NCBI GenBank assembly: GCA_016720685.1
Contig: JADKKC010000042.1
Span: forward strand, 1 to 41,978
DNA from: Zoogloea sp.
Lineage (GTDB): Bacteria; Pseudomonadota; Gammaproteobacteria; Burkholderiales; Rhodocyclaceae
DNA length: 41,978 bases
Direction of reading: 5' to 3'
The first letter of the stretch is position 1, and the number at the start of each line of letters is the position of its first letter. Below, piece after piece: positions 11,024-20,729 of the stretch. Position numbers and translations under genes: made by a program. Under the pieces are notes generated by a model. The model was not told the DNA's origin. It did no database searches and worked only from the letters and a program-made list of their open reading frames with translations.

Positions 11024-12258
11024 CAGGCATTACCCCCCCGCATGATCTGTCTGTTTTCCCAGTCGATCCGCAGAAGAATGGCGAGCGCGACGCAGTTGGC
11101 GAGAATTCCCGAACCACCAAAACTCATCAGCGGCAGCGTCAGGCCCTTGGTGGGCAGCAGGCCCATATTGACGCCCATGTTGATGAACGACTGAACACCC
11201 AGCCAGATGCCGATTCCCTGGGCCACCAGTGCGGCATAGTTGCGCTCCAGCGTCACGGCCTGCTTGCCGATGGCAAAGGCACGCTGGATCAGGATTCCGA
11301 ACAGCACGACCACGGTCACCACGCCGGCAAAGCCGAGCTCCTCGGCAATCACCGCGAGCAGGAAGTCGGTATGGGCCTCGGGCAGGTAGAAAAGCTTCTC
11401 GATGCTTCCGCCAAGGCCAACGCCAAACCATTCGCCACGGCCGAACGCGATCAGCGCGTGCGAGAGCTGATAGCCCTTTCCGTAGGCGTCCTGCCACGGG
11501 TCCATGAAGCCGAGGATGCGCTGGCGACGGTATTCGGAGAAGGTGATCAGCAGCACGAAGCCGATCGTCGCCACGATGGCGAGCAGCACGAAAAGGCGCA
11601 CATTGATGCCGCCCAGAAAGAGCACACCGAAGGCAATCGCGGTGATCACCACGAAGGCGCCGAAGTCAGGCTCTTTCAGTAGCAGGAAGCCGACAAACAG
11701 GATCACCGCGGCCATCGGCGCGAAGCCCTGCTTGAAGCTGCCCATCAGCGGCAGCTTGCGGGCGGTGTAATCCGCGGCGTAGAGCGCGGCAAAAAGCTTC
11801 ATCAGCTCGGAAGGCTGGAGGTTGACGACGCCGAGCGGCAGCCAGCGGCGAGCGCCGTTCACGTCACGCCCGATGCCGGGAATCAGCACGATCAGGAGCA
11901 GGACGACCCCGCCGATGAACAGCCACGGCGCCATCTCCTGCCAGGCCCGCATCGGGAGCTGAAAGGCCACCACCCCGGCGATCACGCCGATGGCGAGGAA
12001 GACCGCGTGGCGCATCAGGAAATAGGCCGGCTGGTGGCCGAACATGCGGCTGCCTTCGGCGGTGGCGATGGAGGCCGAGAAGACCATGACCAGCCCGAGC
12101 AGCAGCAGCGCCGCGGCGGACCAGATCAGCCAGGGGTCAAGCTCGCGCGGCTGGCCGAGGGGCTGCATCAGGCGATTTACCGCGCGGCTCGTCTCCGGCG
12201 CAGTGCTGTCACCGGTGTGGCGGGCGAAGAAGCCGGACAGGCTGGCAACGAGTTTCAT
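11023..12258 (-). CDS. ftsW: SEDS peptidoglycan polymerase FtsW
   Basis: FtsW polymerises septal glycan strands from lipid II, paired with FtsI. It is a 411-residue polytopic protein with about ten hydrophobic segments starting near residue 45, after a 40-residue cytoplasmic N-terminus. SEDS landmarks are NGARRWLPLG, LQPSELMKLF, LLLKEPDFGA (the conserved Asp region), YQLSHALIAFGRGEWFGVGLG, LPEAHTDFLLAVIAEELG and MSFGGSGIL. The ATG overlaps the murD stop by ATGA. FtsW between murD and murG is the standard dcw order. Confidence 0.96.
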   Translation of the reverse strand: MKLVASLSGFFARHTGDSTAPETSRAVNRLMQPLGQPRELDPWLIWSAAALLLLGLVMVFSASIATAEGSRMFGHQPAYFLMRHAVFLAIGVIAGVVAFQLPMRAWQEMAPWLFIGGVVLLLIVLIPGIGRDVNGARRWLPLGVVNLQPSELMKLFAALYAADYTARKLPLMGSFKQGFAPMAAVILFVGFLLLKEPDFGAFVVITAIAFGVLFLGGINVRLFVLLAIVATIGFVLLITFSEYRRQRILGFMDPWQDAYGKGYQLSHALIAFGRGEWFGVGLGGSIEKLFYLPEAHTDFLLAVIAEELGFAGVVTVVVLFGILIQRAFAIGKQAVTLERNYAALVAQGIGIWLGVQSFINMGVNMGLLPTKGLTLPLMSFGGSGILANCVALAILLRIDWENRQIMRGGNA

Positions 12259-13649
12259 ACGCGGCTGACGGAAGGCAAGCGCTGCACGGCGTCAATGAAG
12301 ACCTGGGCGCGGTGAGCGTAGTTGCGGAACATGTCGAGACTGGCACAGGCGGGTGACAGCAACACCACGTCGCCGGCTTGGGCACGGGCATTGGCCTCCA
12401 GCACTGCCGCGTCCATGTCGGCGGCACGCACCAGCGCCACACCGCAACCGGCCACGGCGGCTTCGATGGCCTCGGCGTCGCGGCCGATCAACACCACGGC
12501 GCGGGCGTAGCGGGCGAAGGCATCCTTCAACGGCGAGAAATCCTGGCCCTTGCCATCGCCGCCGGCGATCAGCACGACCTTACGGCGCAGCCCTTCGAGG
12601 GCGGCCACGGTGGCACCCACGTTGGTGCCCTTGGAGTCGTCGTAATAAATCACGCCATCCGTGCGTTCGGCGACTTTCTCGACCCGGTGCGGCAGGCCGC
12701 GAAAGGCCTTGAGCGCAGCCACGAGCGGCGCGCGGGGCAGCCCGGCCGCCTCGCACAGGGCCAGCGCAGCCAGCGCATTGGCGACGTTGTGGCTGCCGGC
12801 CAGCAGCATGTCGGCGCGGCGCAGCAGTTTTTCGTTTCCGCGGGCCAGCCATTCGCCGTCGTCGGCATGCACCACACCGAAATCATCGGAGCAGGCCGGC
12901 GCATCGACACCGAAGGTGAACACGCGCCGGCCCGGCAGCGCCATAGCCATCACGCGGGCATCTTCGCGGTTCAGTACCTGCACGCCGGAGCCCTGAAAAA
13001 CGGCGGCCTTGGTGGCGGCGTAATCGTCGAGACCGGTGTAGCGGTCGAGGTGGTCGTCGGTAACGTTGAGTACCGTGGCGGAAACCGCCTCCAGCGCCGG
13101 CCGGGTTTCGAGCTGAAAACTGGACAGTTCCAGCACCCACACCTGCGGCAGCGCCTCTTTCGCGTCGAGGCGGGCCATCAGCACGTCCAGCGCAGCCGGG
13201 CTGATGTTGCCGGCCACGACACCATCCAGCCCCGTGGCGCGAACCATCTCGCCGGCCAGCGTGGTGGTGGTGGTCTTGCCGTTGGTGCCGGTGATGGCAA
13301 TGATCCGGGAGCGCTCGCCGGCGCCCTGCTCACGCAGCGCATCGGCCAGCAGATCCATCTCGCCGACAACCGGGACGCCCCGGGCTTTCGCGGCCTGGAC
13401 CAGCGGCTGGCGGGGATCGATGCCGGGACTGATGGCAATGCGCCCGACGCCATCGAGCAGTGAATCCGTGAAAGGGCCGGTGACGATCTCGACGCCAGGC
13501 ACTTCGGCACGCAGGCGATCGACGCCCGGCGGTGTGTCGCGGGAATCCGCCACCCGCAGGGCCACACCCTGGCGGGCCAGCCAGCGGGCCATCGCCAGGC
13601 CGGATTCGCCAAGGCCGAGAACGAGGGTGAGATCGGTGCGGGCCATCAT
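12255..13649 (-). CDS. murD: UDP-N-acetylmuramoyl-L-alanine--D-glutamate ligase MurD
   Basis: A Mur ligase that adds D-Glu. Motifs are LVLGLGESGLAMARWLA at the N-terminus, the ATP loop AITGTNGKTTTTTLAGEM, LELSSFQLET, NVTDDHLDRY, and YYDDSKGTNVGATVAAL in the C-terminal domain. It has 464 residues. The start is ATGATG (13649 or 13646), 3 nt after the mraY stop, so it is translated from the same message. No oddities. Confidence 0.96.
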   Translation of the reverse strand: MMARTDLTLVLGLGESGLAMARWLARQGVALRVADSRDTPPGVDRLRAEVPGVEIVTGPFTDSLLDGVGRIAISPGIDPRQPLVQAAKARGVPVVGEMDLLADALREQGAGERSRIIAITGTNGKTTTTTLAGEMVRATGLDGVVAGNISPAALDVLMARLDAKEALPQVWVLELSSFQLETRPALEAVSATVLNVTDDHLDRYTGLDDYAATKAAVFQGSGVQVLNREDARVMAMALPGRRVFTFGVDAPACSDDFGVVHADDGEWLARGNEKLLRRADMLLAGSHNVANALAALALCEAAGLPRAPLVAALKAFRGLPHRVEKVAERTDGVIYYDDSKGTNVGATVAALEGLRRKVVLIAGGDGKGQDFSPLKDAFARYARAVVLIGRDAEAIEAAVAGCGVALVRAADMDAAVLEANARAQAGDVVLLSPACASLDMFRNYAHRAQVFIDAVQRLPSVSRV

Positions 13650-13652
13650 CGC

Positions 13653-14741
13653 TTACCGCAGCTTGAGTGTGGACAGCCCGAACAGCACGAGCATGATGGT
13701 GATGATCCAGAAACGCACCACCACCTGGGTTTCCTTCCAGCCACCGAGTTCGTAGTGGTGATGCAGCGGCGCCATGCGGAAGATCCGTTTGCCGCCGGTG
13801 TATTTGAAGTACAGCACCTGCACCATCACCGACAGGGCTTCGGCCACGAAGAGGCCGCCCATGATGAAAAGGACGATTTCCTGGCGGACGATCACCGCGA
13901 TGGTGCCCATCGCCGCCCCGAGGGCCAGCGCCCCCACGTCGCCCATGAAGACTTCCGCCGGATAGGCGTTGAACCACAGGAAACCAAGCCCCGCACCGGC
14001 GATCGCGCCGCAGATCACCGCCATTTCGCCGGCACCCGGGATGTAGGGCACACCCAGATACTTGGAAAAACCCATGTGGCCGGCTACGTAGGCAAAAATC
14101 GCCAGCGCTGCGCTGACCATCACGGTCGGCATGATCGCCAGGCCATCGAGGCCGTCGGTGAGGTTCACCGAGTGGCTGGTGCCGTTGATGACGAAGTAGC
14201 TCAGGATGATGAAACCGATCACGCCCAGCGGATAGCTCACCGCCTTGAAGAAGGGCACGATCAGTTCAAGCTGGGCCGGCAGCGTGGCCGTGAGCCCGAG
14301 GAAACTTGCCGCGGCAAGGGCAATCGCCGAGGTCCAGAAATACTTCCAGCGGCTCGCCAGCCCCTTCGGGTCGCGGTACACCACTTTTTTCCAGTCATCG
14401 ACCCAGCCGACCACACCAAAACCGAGGGTGACAAAGAGCACCACCCACACGTACTTGTTGCGCAAGTCGCCCCACAGCAGGGTGGTGACGGAAATCGAGA
14501 TGAGGATCAGCACGCCGCCCATGGTCGGGGTGCCGGCCTTGGTGAGGTGGGACTTGGGGCCGTCGTCGCGCACGGCCTGGCCGATTTTCTTGGCGGCCAG
14601 CCAGCGGATCACGAGGGGCCCGAAAACCAGCGAAAGGACGAGCGCCGTACCCGCCGCCAGCATGGTGCGCAGCGTGATGTAACCGAACACGTTGAAGAAA
14701 CGCGCATCCTTGCCGAGCCACAGGGCCAGTTCAAGCAGCAT
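13653..14741 (-). CDS. mraY: Phospho-MurNAc-pentapeptide translocase MraY
   Basis: MraY transfers phospho-MurNAc-pentapeptide to undecaprenyl phosphate, making lipid I at the inner membrane. The 362-residue product has about ten hydrophobic helices. Active-site loops are visible: VDDWKK (DDxxK), NLTDGLDGLA, FMGDVGALALG and the C-terminal APLHHHYELGGWKE. A 60-nt gap separates it from murF, the widest spacer in the murE-ftsA stretch, and GGGAG precedes the ATG. Confidence 0.97.
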   Translation of the reverse strand: MLLELALWLGKDARFFNVFGYITLRTMLAAGTALVLSLVFGPLVIRWLAAKKIGQAVRDDGPKSHLTKAGTPTMGGVLILISISVTTLLWGDLRNKYVWVVLFVTLGFGVVGWVDDWKKVVYRDPKGLASRWKYFWTSAIALAAASFLGLTATLPAQLELIVPFFKAVSYPLGVIGFIILSYFVINGTSHSVNLTDGLDGLAIMPTVMVSAALAIFAYVAGHMGFSKYLGVPYIPGAGEMAVICGAIAGAGLGFLWFNAYPAEVFMGDVGALALGAAMGTIAVIVRQEIVLFIMGGLFVAEALSVMVQVLYFKYTGGKRIFRMAPLHHHYELGGWKETQVVVRFWIITIMLVLFGLSTLKLR

Positions 14742-14801
14742 GACGTCGCTCCCGAATCGTTACGGAAGAAACTGCACTCATTCCTGCACTACAAAAACTC
14801 A

Positions 14802-16178
14802 TCAAACCTTCTCCGCGAGGGCGTCGACGACCCGTTCCATCTTCATGAAACGCGAGCCCTTGACGAGCACCACCGTGTTTTCGTTCAGTTCCGCCTTCAC
14901 CGCCGCGACGAGATCGTCGAGCCGGGTGAAGTGGTAACCCCCTTCGCCGAAGTTGCGCGCGGCAACCTCGCTCATTTCGCCCAGCCCGAACAGGAAATCG
15001 ACGCCCTCGCTCTTCGCGTAGCCGCCGATCTCGTCGTGGTACTGGAAACTCTGCTCGCCGATCTCCCCCATGTCACCGATCACGAGGATCTTGCGGCCGG
15101 GTGTGGCCGCCAGCACCGCAATGCCGGCGCGCATCGAGTCAGGGTTGGCGTTGTAGCTGTCGTCGATGAGCACCGCACCGCCGGCGCCCTTGCGCAGGTG
15201 CAGGCGGCCGGCCGTGCCGGTATAGCCGCCCAGCCCTTCAGCCACCGCGGCCAAGGAGATGCCCGCGGCCAGACAGGCCGCCGCGGCCGCCAGTGCGTTG
15301 CGCACATTGTGCTGACCCGGCACCTGCAAACGGAAATTCGTGTCGCCCTGCGGCGACGTGAGCGCCACGTCGCTGGCAAAGCCGTTGATCGTGCATTGGG
15401 CAGTGACATCGGCCCCGGCCGACAAACCAAACGTAAGCGTGCGGCGGCCGGCGTTGATGGCTTTCCAGTAGCCGGCAAACGCATCGTCGGCGTTGATCAC
15501 GGCCATGCCGTCCGCAGCCAGACCGTCGTAAATGGCGCCTTTTTCGCGCGCCACTTCGTTCACGCTGCCCATGCCCTGAAGGTGGGCGCGCTGGGCATTG
15601 GTCACCAGCGCCACAGTGGGCCGTGCCAGCTGGGTGAGATAGCCGATTTCACCGGGGCGGTTCATGCCCATCTCGATGACGGCCGCGCGGTGGTTGCCGG
15701 ACAGGCGCAGCAGCATCAGCGGCAGGCCGATGTCGTTGTTCAGGTTGCCCTTGGTGGCCAGCACGGCAAGGTCGGGATCGAAGCCGTCGATGCGGGCCTG
15801 GGCGCGCAGGATGACGGCGCACATTTCCTTGACGGTTGTTTTGCCGTTGCTGCCGGTAATGCCGATCAGCGGCAGCTCGAAGCGCGAACGCCAGCCTGCT
15901 GCGAGTTGGCCGAGGCCCAGGCGGGTGTCTTCGACGACCAGCAGGGGCAACGGAACCGGGTTGGTCGCGGCCCAGGCACGATCGACCATCGCTGCAACGG
16001 CGCCTTGCGCAGCCAGGGCCGTGACGAACTCATGGCCGTCGAAGCGGTCGCCGCGCAGGGCGACAAAAAGCTGACCGGACTGGATGGCCCGGGAGTCGGT
16101 ACTGACCGACTGGAAGAACACATTGCCGTCCACCGCGGTGCCGTCGGTTGCCAGCGCGGCTTCCTGAAGATCCATCAT
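14802..16178 (-). CDS. murF: UDP-MurNAc-tripeptide D-alanyl-D-alanine ligase MurF
   Basis: MurF adds D-Ala-D-Ala to complete the pentapeptide. Visible are the N-terminal substrate domain (STDSRAIQSGQLFVALRG), the ATP loop GITGSNGKTTVKEM, NNDIGLPLMLLRLSG, MGMNRPGEIGYL, and DDSYNANPDSMRAGI in the C-terminal domain. The product has 458 residues, a normal length. The start is ATGATG, overlapping the murE stop by ATGA. Confidence 0.96.
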   Translation of the reverse strand: MMDLQEAALATDGTAVDGNVFFQSVSTDSRAIQSGQLFVALRGDRFDGHEFVTALAAQGAVAAMVDRAWAATNPVPLPLLVVEDTRLGLGQLAAGWRSRFELPLIGITGSNGKTTVKEMCAVILRAQARIDGFDPDLAVLATKGNLNNDIGLPLMLLRLSGNHRAAVIEMGMNRPGEIGYLTQLARPTVALVTNAQRAHLQGMGSVNEVAREKGAIYDGLAADGMAVINADDAFAGYWKAINAGRRTLTFGLSAGADVTAQCTINGFASDVALTSPQGDTNFRLQVPGQHNVRNALAAAAACLAAGISLAAVAEGLGGYTGTAGRLHLRKGAGGAVLIDDSYNANPDSMRAGIAVLAATPGRKILVIGDMGEIGEQSFQYHDEIGGYAKSEGVDFLFGLGEMSEVAARNFGEGGYHFTRLDDLVAAVKAELNENTVVLVKGSRFMKMERVVDALAEKV

Positions 16179-17692
16179 GACAGGGCTCCCTGGGCGTTGT
16201 TCCAGGCTTCAAGGGCGGCGCGGGTTTGTTCCACGTCAGAAAAGGGATGGCGTACGCCGTTGATTTCCTGGTAGGGCTCGTGGCCCTTGCCGGCGATGAC
16301 GATCACGTCGTCGGCGGCAGCTTCGAGGATCGCGTGTCGAATCGCTTCGGCCCTGTCGGGGATGGTTGCAACGCTTTCGCCGGCGCCAGCCGCGATGTCA
16401 CGCAGGATGGCCTGCGGATCCTCGTTGCGGGGGTTGTCACAGGTCAGCACGACCTGATCGGCGAGGCGGCTAGCCACTTCCCCCATCAGCGGACGCTTGC
16501 CCGGATCACGCTCGCCGCCGCAGCCGAAGACACAGACAAGGCGGCCGTTACGGGCCTTGACCGTGGGCCGCACGGCCGCCAGCACCTGTTCGAGCGCATC
16601 CGGCGAATGGGCGTAGTCGACCACCACCAGCGGATCGCCGACGCCACCCAGGGTTTGCATGCGCCCGAGGGGCGGGGTCAGATCCTCGGCCACCGTGGCG
16701 GCATCCTCGAGCGAAAACCCCGACGCCATCAGCGTGCCGATCACGGCCAGAAGGTTGGAAACGTTGAATTGCCCGACGACGTTGGGACACAGGTCAGCCG
16801 ATTCGCTGCCACATCGGGCGGTGAAGCGCAGCCCCCCCGCCGTTGTCGTCAGCCGGTCGGCGACGATGACCCGGTTGACCCGTGCCACGTCGGCATTGGT
16901 TGGGACAAGCGTGTATCCGATCACCTGCATGCCCTTGCCGGCCAGGCGCCGGGCCTGTTCCACGCCAAAGCGGTCATCGAGATTGAGCACCACCGCCTTG
17001 AGCCCCGGCATGTCGAACAACCGGGCCTTGGCGGCACCGTAGCTTTCCATGCTGCCGTGGTAATCGAGGTGATCGCGGGTCAGGTTGGTATGCACGGCCA
17101 CATCAAAACAGAGGCCGTTCAGGCGCTCCTGGTCGAGGCCGATGGACGACACTTCCATCGCCGCCACGTCGGCACCGGCATCGCGAAAACCGGCCAGGGT
17201 GCGGTGCAGGGTCAGGCTGTCAGGCGTGGTGTTGATGCTTTCGGCCAGAGCGCCGGGAAAACCGATGCCGAGCGTGCCGATCACACCACACTTGCGTCCG
17301 AGGGCCGTGAATGCGCGGGACAGCCACTGGGTGACGGAGGTTTTGCCGTTGGTGCCGGTCACGCCGATCAGCCACATGGACTCGGACGGATGACCATGAA
17401 CCTCGTGGGCCAGATAGCCGGAAAGCGACGCGAGACCATTGACAGGCAGATTGACCACCTGAAGGCTGGCGTCCCAGACATGACCGTGCTGCTCCCACAG
17501 GACGGCGGCTGCGCCGGCCTGCACGGCATCGGCGATGAAGCGGCGACCATCCACCCGGTGCCCTGGGCACGCAAGGAAGACATCGCCGGCACGCACCTGG
17601 CGCGAGTCGACACACAGCCGGCCGACTGCGACGCCTGCGGCAGCCAGCCCGGTGAGGATTTTCTGGGCGGCCTGTTGCGGATTCACGCTCAC
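16175..17692 (-). CDS. murE: MurE, meso-diaminopimelate-adding ligase
   Basis: MurE adds the third stem-peptide residue. The motif DNPRNEDP near the C-terminus is the meso-diaminopimelate specificity signature, so the wall is of the Gram-negative mDAP type. Other motifs are the ATP loop VTGTNGKTSVTQW, TTPDSLTL, NLTRDHLDYHGSMESY (the carbamoyl-Lys lies slightly downstream, in AAKARLF), DYAHSPDALE and GKGHEPYQ. The GTG start overlaps the ftsI stop (GTGA). The product has 505 residues. Confidence 0.96.
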   Translation of the reverse strand: MSVNPQQAAQKILTGLAAAGVAVGRLCVDSRQVRAGDVFLACPGHRVDGRRFIADAVQAGAAAVLWEQHGHVWDASLQVVNLPVNGLASLSGYLAHEVHGHPSESMWLIGVTGTNGKTSVTQWLSRAFTALGRKCGVIGTLGIGFPGALAESINTTPDSLTLHRTLAGFRDAGADVAAMEVSSIGLDQERLNGLCFDVAVHTNLTRDHLDYHGSMESYGAAKARLFDMPGLKAVVLNLDDRFGVEQARRLAGKGMQVIGYTLVPTNADVARVNRVIVADRLTTTAGGLRFTARCGSESADLCPNVVGQFNVSNLLAVIGTLMASGFSLEDAATVAEDLTPPLGRMQTLGGVGDPLVVVDYAHSPDALEQVLAAVRPTVKARNGRLVCVFGCGGERDPGKRPLMGEVASRLADQVVLTCDNPRNEDPQAILRDIAAGAGESVATIPDRAEAIRHAILEAAADDVIVIAGKGHEPYQEINGVRHPFSDVEQTRAALEAWNNAQGALS

Positions 17693-19449
17693 ATGGCCTC
17701 CCGGACGACGACGGGGGCAGCCGCCCCCTGGCGTGCCACCTGCAGCGGCTTGAGCGGCGCGTCCGGCGCAACGCCGAGGGTACGCAGCGCACCGCCGGTA
17801 ACCTGGGCGAAGATCGGCGCAGCCACGTCGCCGCCGTAGTGCTTGCCGTTGGTGGGTTCGTCGATCATCACGGCCACGATCAGGCGCGGATCGGAAATCG
17901 GTGCGATGCCGACGAAGGACGCCACATAGCGGTTGGCGTAGCGCCCGCCGACGAGCTTCATCGCGGTACCGGTCTTGCCGCCGACCCGGTAGCCAGGCAC
18001 GTTGGCCTGCTGGGCGGTGCCGCCCGGCTGGACGACCATTTCGAGCATCTGACGCACCTCCCGCGAGGTTTGCGGTGAGAAGACCCGCGTGCCGTGCACT
18101 GGTGGCGTATCCACGCGGGACAGGGACAGGGGCACGATGTCGCCGTCGCGGGCAAACACCTGGTAGGCATTGGCCATCTGCATCAGGTTGACCGACAGAC
18201 CGTGGCCGTAGGACATGGTGGCCTGTTCGATCGGACGCCAGCTCTTGGCCGGACGCAGGCGACCGCCGACCTCACCGGGAAAGCCGAGCTTGAGCGTCGA
18301 GCCAAAACCGAGGTCATCGAACATCTTCCACATGACTTCCGGCGGAAAACCCAGGGCCATCTTGGCGGCGCCGATGTTGGAGGACTTCTGGATCACCTGG
18401 GCGACCGTCAGGGCGCCGTGGGGGTGAGCGTCGGAAATCGTCGCCGAGCCGATCGTCATGCGCCCCGGCGCGCAGTTGATGATCGTGTTGGCCGTGACCT
18501 TGCCTTTATCGAGCGCCAGTGCGGCGGTAAAGGGCTTCATCGTCGAACCGGGCTCGTAGGTGTCGGTGAGCGCGCGGTTGCGCAGCTGCTCGCCGGTGAG
18601 CTTGACCCGGTTGTTCGGGTTGTAGGTGGGCGCATTGGCCAGAGCGAGGATCTCTCCGGTCTTCGCATCGATCACCACCACACCACCGGCCTTGGCCTTG
18701 TGGTCAGTCATGGCCTGCTTGAGCGCGGCGTGGGCGAGGTACTGGATCTTGTTGTCGATGGACAGGGCGACTTCCCGGCCATCCTGCGGCGGACGGATCG
18801 ACTGGACATCCTCGACGACGTTGCCGCGGCGGTCCTTGACCACCCGGCGCGACCCCGGCTTGCCGGCCAGAGCCGCCTCGAAGGCCAGTTCAATGCCTTC
18901 CTGGCCCTTGTCATCGACGCCGGTGAAACCCAGCACGTGCGCCATCACGTCGCCGCCCGGGTAAAAACGGCGGTACTCCCGCTGATCGTGAATACCCGGC
19001 AGCTTGAGCGCGGCGATCCGATCGGCCAGCTCGGGCGAAACCTGGCGCTTGAGGTAAACGAAATCCTTGTCGACGCCCAGCTTCTGGTTGAGATCCTGCA
19101 CCGGCACCTCGAGCAGACCGGCGAGCTGGCGGGTCTGCGACGGGTTCAGGCGGGCATCCTCGGGAATCGCCCAGATCGACTTGACCGGCGAGGACACCGC
19201 CAGCACATCGCCCTGGCGATCCGTGATCTTGCCGCGGGTGGCGGGCATATCAAGGACGCGCGCATAACGCGACTCGCCCTTGGCCTGCAGAAACTGATCG
19301 TTCACGCCCTGCAGGTAGGCCGCACGGCCGATCAGCGCGGCAGAGCCGCCAAGCAGGCACAGCAGCACGAAGCGGGGCCGCCAGGCCGGCAGCTCCGAAC
19401 GTAGCAGGGGATTGTGATTGAAGGTGACGCCCTTCTTGGCCTTCTTCAT
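17689..19449 (-). CDS. ftsI: Septal peptidoglycan transpeptidase FtsI (PBP3)
   Basis: FtsI cross-links septal peptidoglycan in the periplasm and pairs with FtsW. A single membrane anchor (about residues 26-46) is followed by the pedestal domain (TRGKITDRQGDVLAVSSPVKS) and the penicillin-binding domain. Catalytic motifs are STMK (302-305, nucleophile Ser302), SSN (356-358) and KTGT (492-495). The 586-residue length is normal. The ATG overlaps the ftsL stop by ATGA. Confidence 0.97.
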   Translation of the reverse strand: MKKAKKGVTFNHNPLLRSELPAWRPRFVLLCLLGGSAALIGRAAYLQGVNDQFLQAKGESRYARVLDMPATRGKITDRQGDVLAVSSPVKSIWAIPEDARLNPSQTRQLAGLLEVPVQDLNQKLGVDKDFVYLKRQVSPELADRIAALKLPGIHDQREYRRFYPGGDVMAHVLGFTGVDDKGQEGIELAFEAALAGKPGSRRVVKDRRGNVVEDVQSIRPPQDGREVALSIDNKIQYLAHAALKQAMTDHKAKAGGVVVIDAKTGEILALANAPTYNPNNRVKLTGEQLRNRALTDTYEPGSTMKPFTAALALDKGKVTANTIINCAPGRMTIGSATISDAHPHGALTVAQVIQKSSNIGAAKMALGFPPEVMWKMFDDLGFGSTLKLGFPGEVGGRLRPAKSWRPIEQATMSYGHGLSVNLMQMANAYQVFARDGDIVPLSLSRVDTPPVHGTRVFSPQTSREVRQMLEMVVQPGGTAQQANVPGYRVGGKTGTAMKLVGGRYANRYVASFVGIAPISDPRLIVAVMIDEPTNGKHYGGDVAAPIFAQVTGGALRTLGVAPDAPLKPLQVARQGAAAPVVVREAM

Positions 19450-19712
19450 GGCCGCTCCTCAATGGCGATGACCTGCCCCGGCAGAGGTGGGCGCATCGCG
19501 AGTTTTTCGCGAGCGAGTTTTTCGATGCGGGCGTGGGCTGCCCAGGTGCTCTGCTCCAGCTGCAGCTGGCCCCACTCGACTTCCAGTTGCAGCGAACGCT
19601 GCTGCTCCCGTTCGACAGCCGCATACAGCTTGCGGGCCTGGTGCTGGGAAGCCACCACGCCCAGGCTGCTCGCCACGACGAGCATCACGAGGAATCCGGT
19701 CAGGCGCGCCAT
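19446..19712 (-). CDS. ftsL: Cell division protein FtsL
   Basis: A small bitopic divisome protein (88 residues) that works with FtsB and FtsQ. It has one membrane span near the N-terminus (TGFLVMLVVASSLGVVAS), then a coiled coil (HQARKLYAAVEREQQRSLQLEVEWGQLQLEQ) and a conserved tail, ARIEKLAREKLAMRPP. I chose ATG 19712 because GGAGG lies 7 nt upstream; a longer TTG reading to 19784 adds residues unlike any FtsL. FtsL is poorly conserved in sequence; the call rests on position and topology. Confidence 0.92.
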   Translation of the reverse strand: MARLTGFLVMLVVASSLGVVASQHQARKLYAAVEREQQRSLQLEVEWGQLQLEQSTWAAHARIEKLAREKLAMRPPLPGQVIAIEERP

Positions 19713-19799
19713 ACAAAGGCCTCCTGCCCGGCAGCCCCAAAGGGAGCCCCGGCCCTCGCGGTGATCAGCGAACGAAAGAAACAAGGGATTTGCTGCATC

Positions 19800-20729
19800 T
19801 CAGGTATCCAGCCGCTCGGCAACGCGCATCACCGCACTTCGCGAACGCGGATTGGCCGACACCTCCTCGTCCGACGGCCGCACCGCCTTGCCCACCAGGG
19901 CAAGCTTCGGCTTCGGCATGTCGGCCGCACGCACCGGCAGGCGAGCCGGAAGCTGCGGCGGTCGCGACGCGTCGCGCATGAAGCGCTTCACGATGCGATC
20001 CTCAAGGGAGTGAAAGCTGATCACCACCAGACGGCCTCCAGCCGCCAGCGCCGCCACAACCTGCGGCAGAACTAGCGACAGTTCCTCAAGCTCTTGATTG
20101 ACGAAAATCCGTAGAGCCTGGAAGGTGCGCGTCGCAGGGTGCTGACCCGGCTCGCGTGTCCAGACCGTTTTTTCCACGAGCGCGGCAAGCTGTCCAGTGG
20201 TTGCAACAAGCCCCCCTGTCCGAGCAGCAACAAGCGCCTTTGCAATCTCATAAGCAAACCGTTCTTCACCGTATTCCCTCAGCACCCGGGTTATGTCGGC
20301 GACTGGCGCATCTGCCAGCCACTCCGCCGCGGTCATCCCGCGGCTTGTATCCATTCGCATGTCGAGCGGCGCATCGAAACGAAAGCTCATGCCCCGCTCC
20401 GCCTCGTCCAGCTGGGGAGATGAAACCCCCAGATCCAGCAGAACGCCGTCCACGTGTTCAATTCCCCGCTCGGCGAGCGCCTCGGCAAAATCCGAGAACG
20501 GCGCATGCACCAGCTCGAAGCGGGGATCCTTCAGCGCCTCACCGGCAGCCACCGCCACCGGATCGCGATCAAAAGCGATCAGTTTTCCGTTCGGCCCCAA
20601 CCGGGCCAGCACCGCGCGACTATGCCCCCCGCGCCCGAAAGTTCCGTCCACGTAAACACCGTCAGGCTTGATAGCCAGCGCCTCGACTGCCTCTTCAAGC
20701 AGCACCGTGATGTGCAGTGCGGCGCTCAC
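19800..20729 (-). CDS. rsmH: 16S rRNA m4C1402 methyltransferase RsmH (MraW)
   Basis: RsmH N4-methylates C1402 of 16S rRNA using S-adenosylmethionine. The product has the MraW N-terminus (HITVLLEEAVEAL), the SAM loop YVDGTFGRGGHSRAVL, the DLGVSSPQLD motif, and VISFHSLEDRIVKRFM. The length of 309 is typical. The GTG start overlaps the mraZ stop as GTGA. It is the second gene of the dcw cluster, its usual place. Confidence 0.96.
   Translation of the reverse strand: MSAALHITVLLEEAVEALAIKPDGVYVDGTFGRGGHSRAVLARLGPNGKLIAFDRDPVAVAAGEALKDPRFELVHAPFSDFAEALAERGIEHVDGVLLDLGVSSPQLDEAERGMSFRFDAPLDMRMDTSRGMTAAEWLADAPVADITRVLREYGEERFAYEIAKALVAARTGGLVATTGQLAALVEKTVWTREPGQHPATRTFQALRIFVNQELEELSLVLPQVVAALAAGGRLVVISFHSLEDRIVKRFMRDASRPPQLPARLPVRAADMPKPKLALVGKAVRPSDEEVSANPRSRSAVMRVAERLDT

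Noticed and set aside
13755..16274. An 839-codon plus-strand open frame opposite mraY and murF
   Set aside because: Both opposite genes are unmistakable; the frame has no family features and is an antisense artefact of GC-rich coding.
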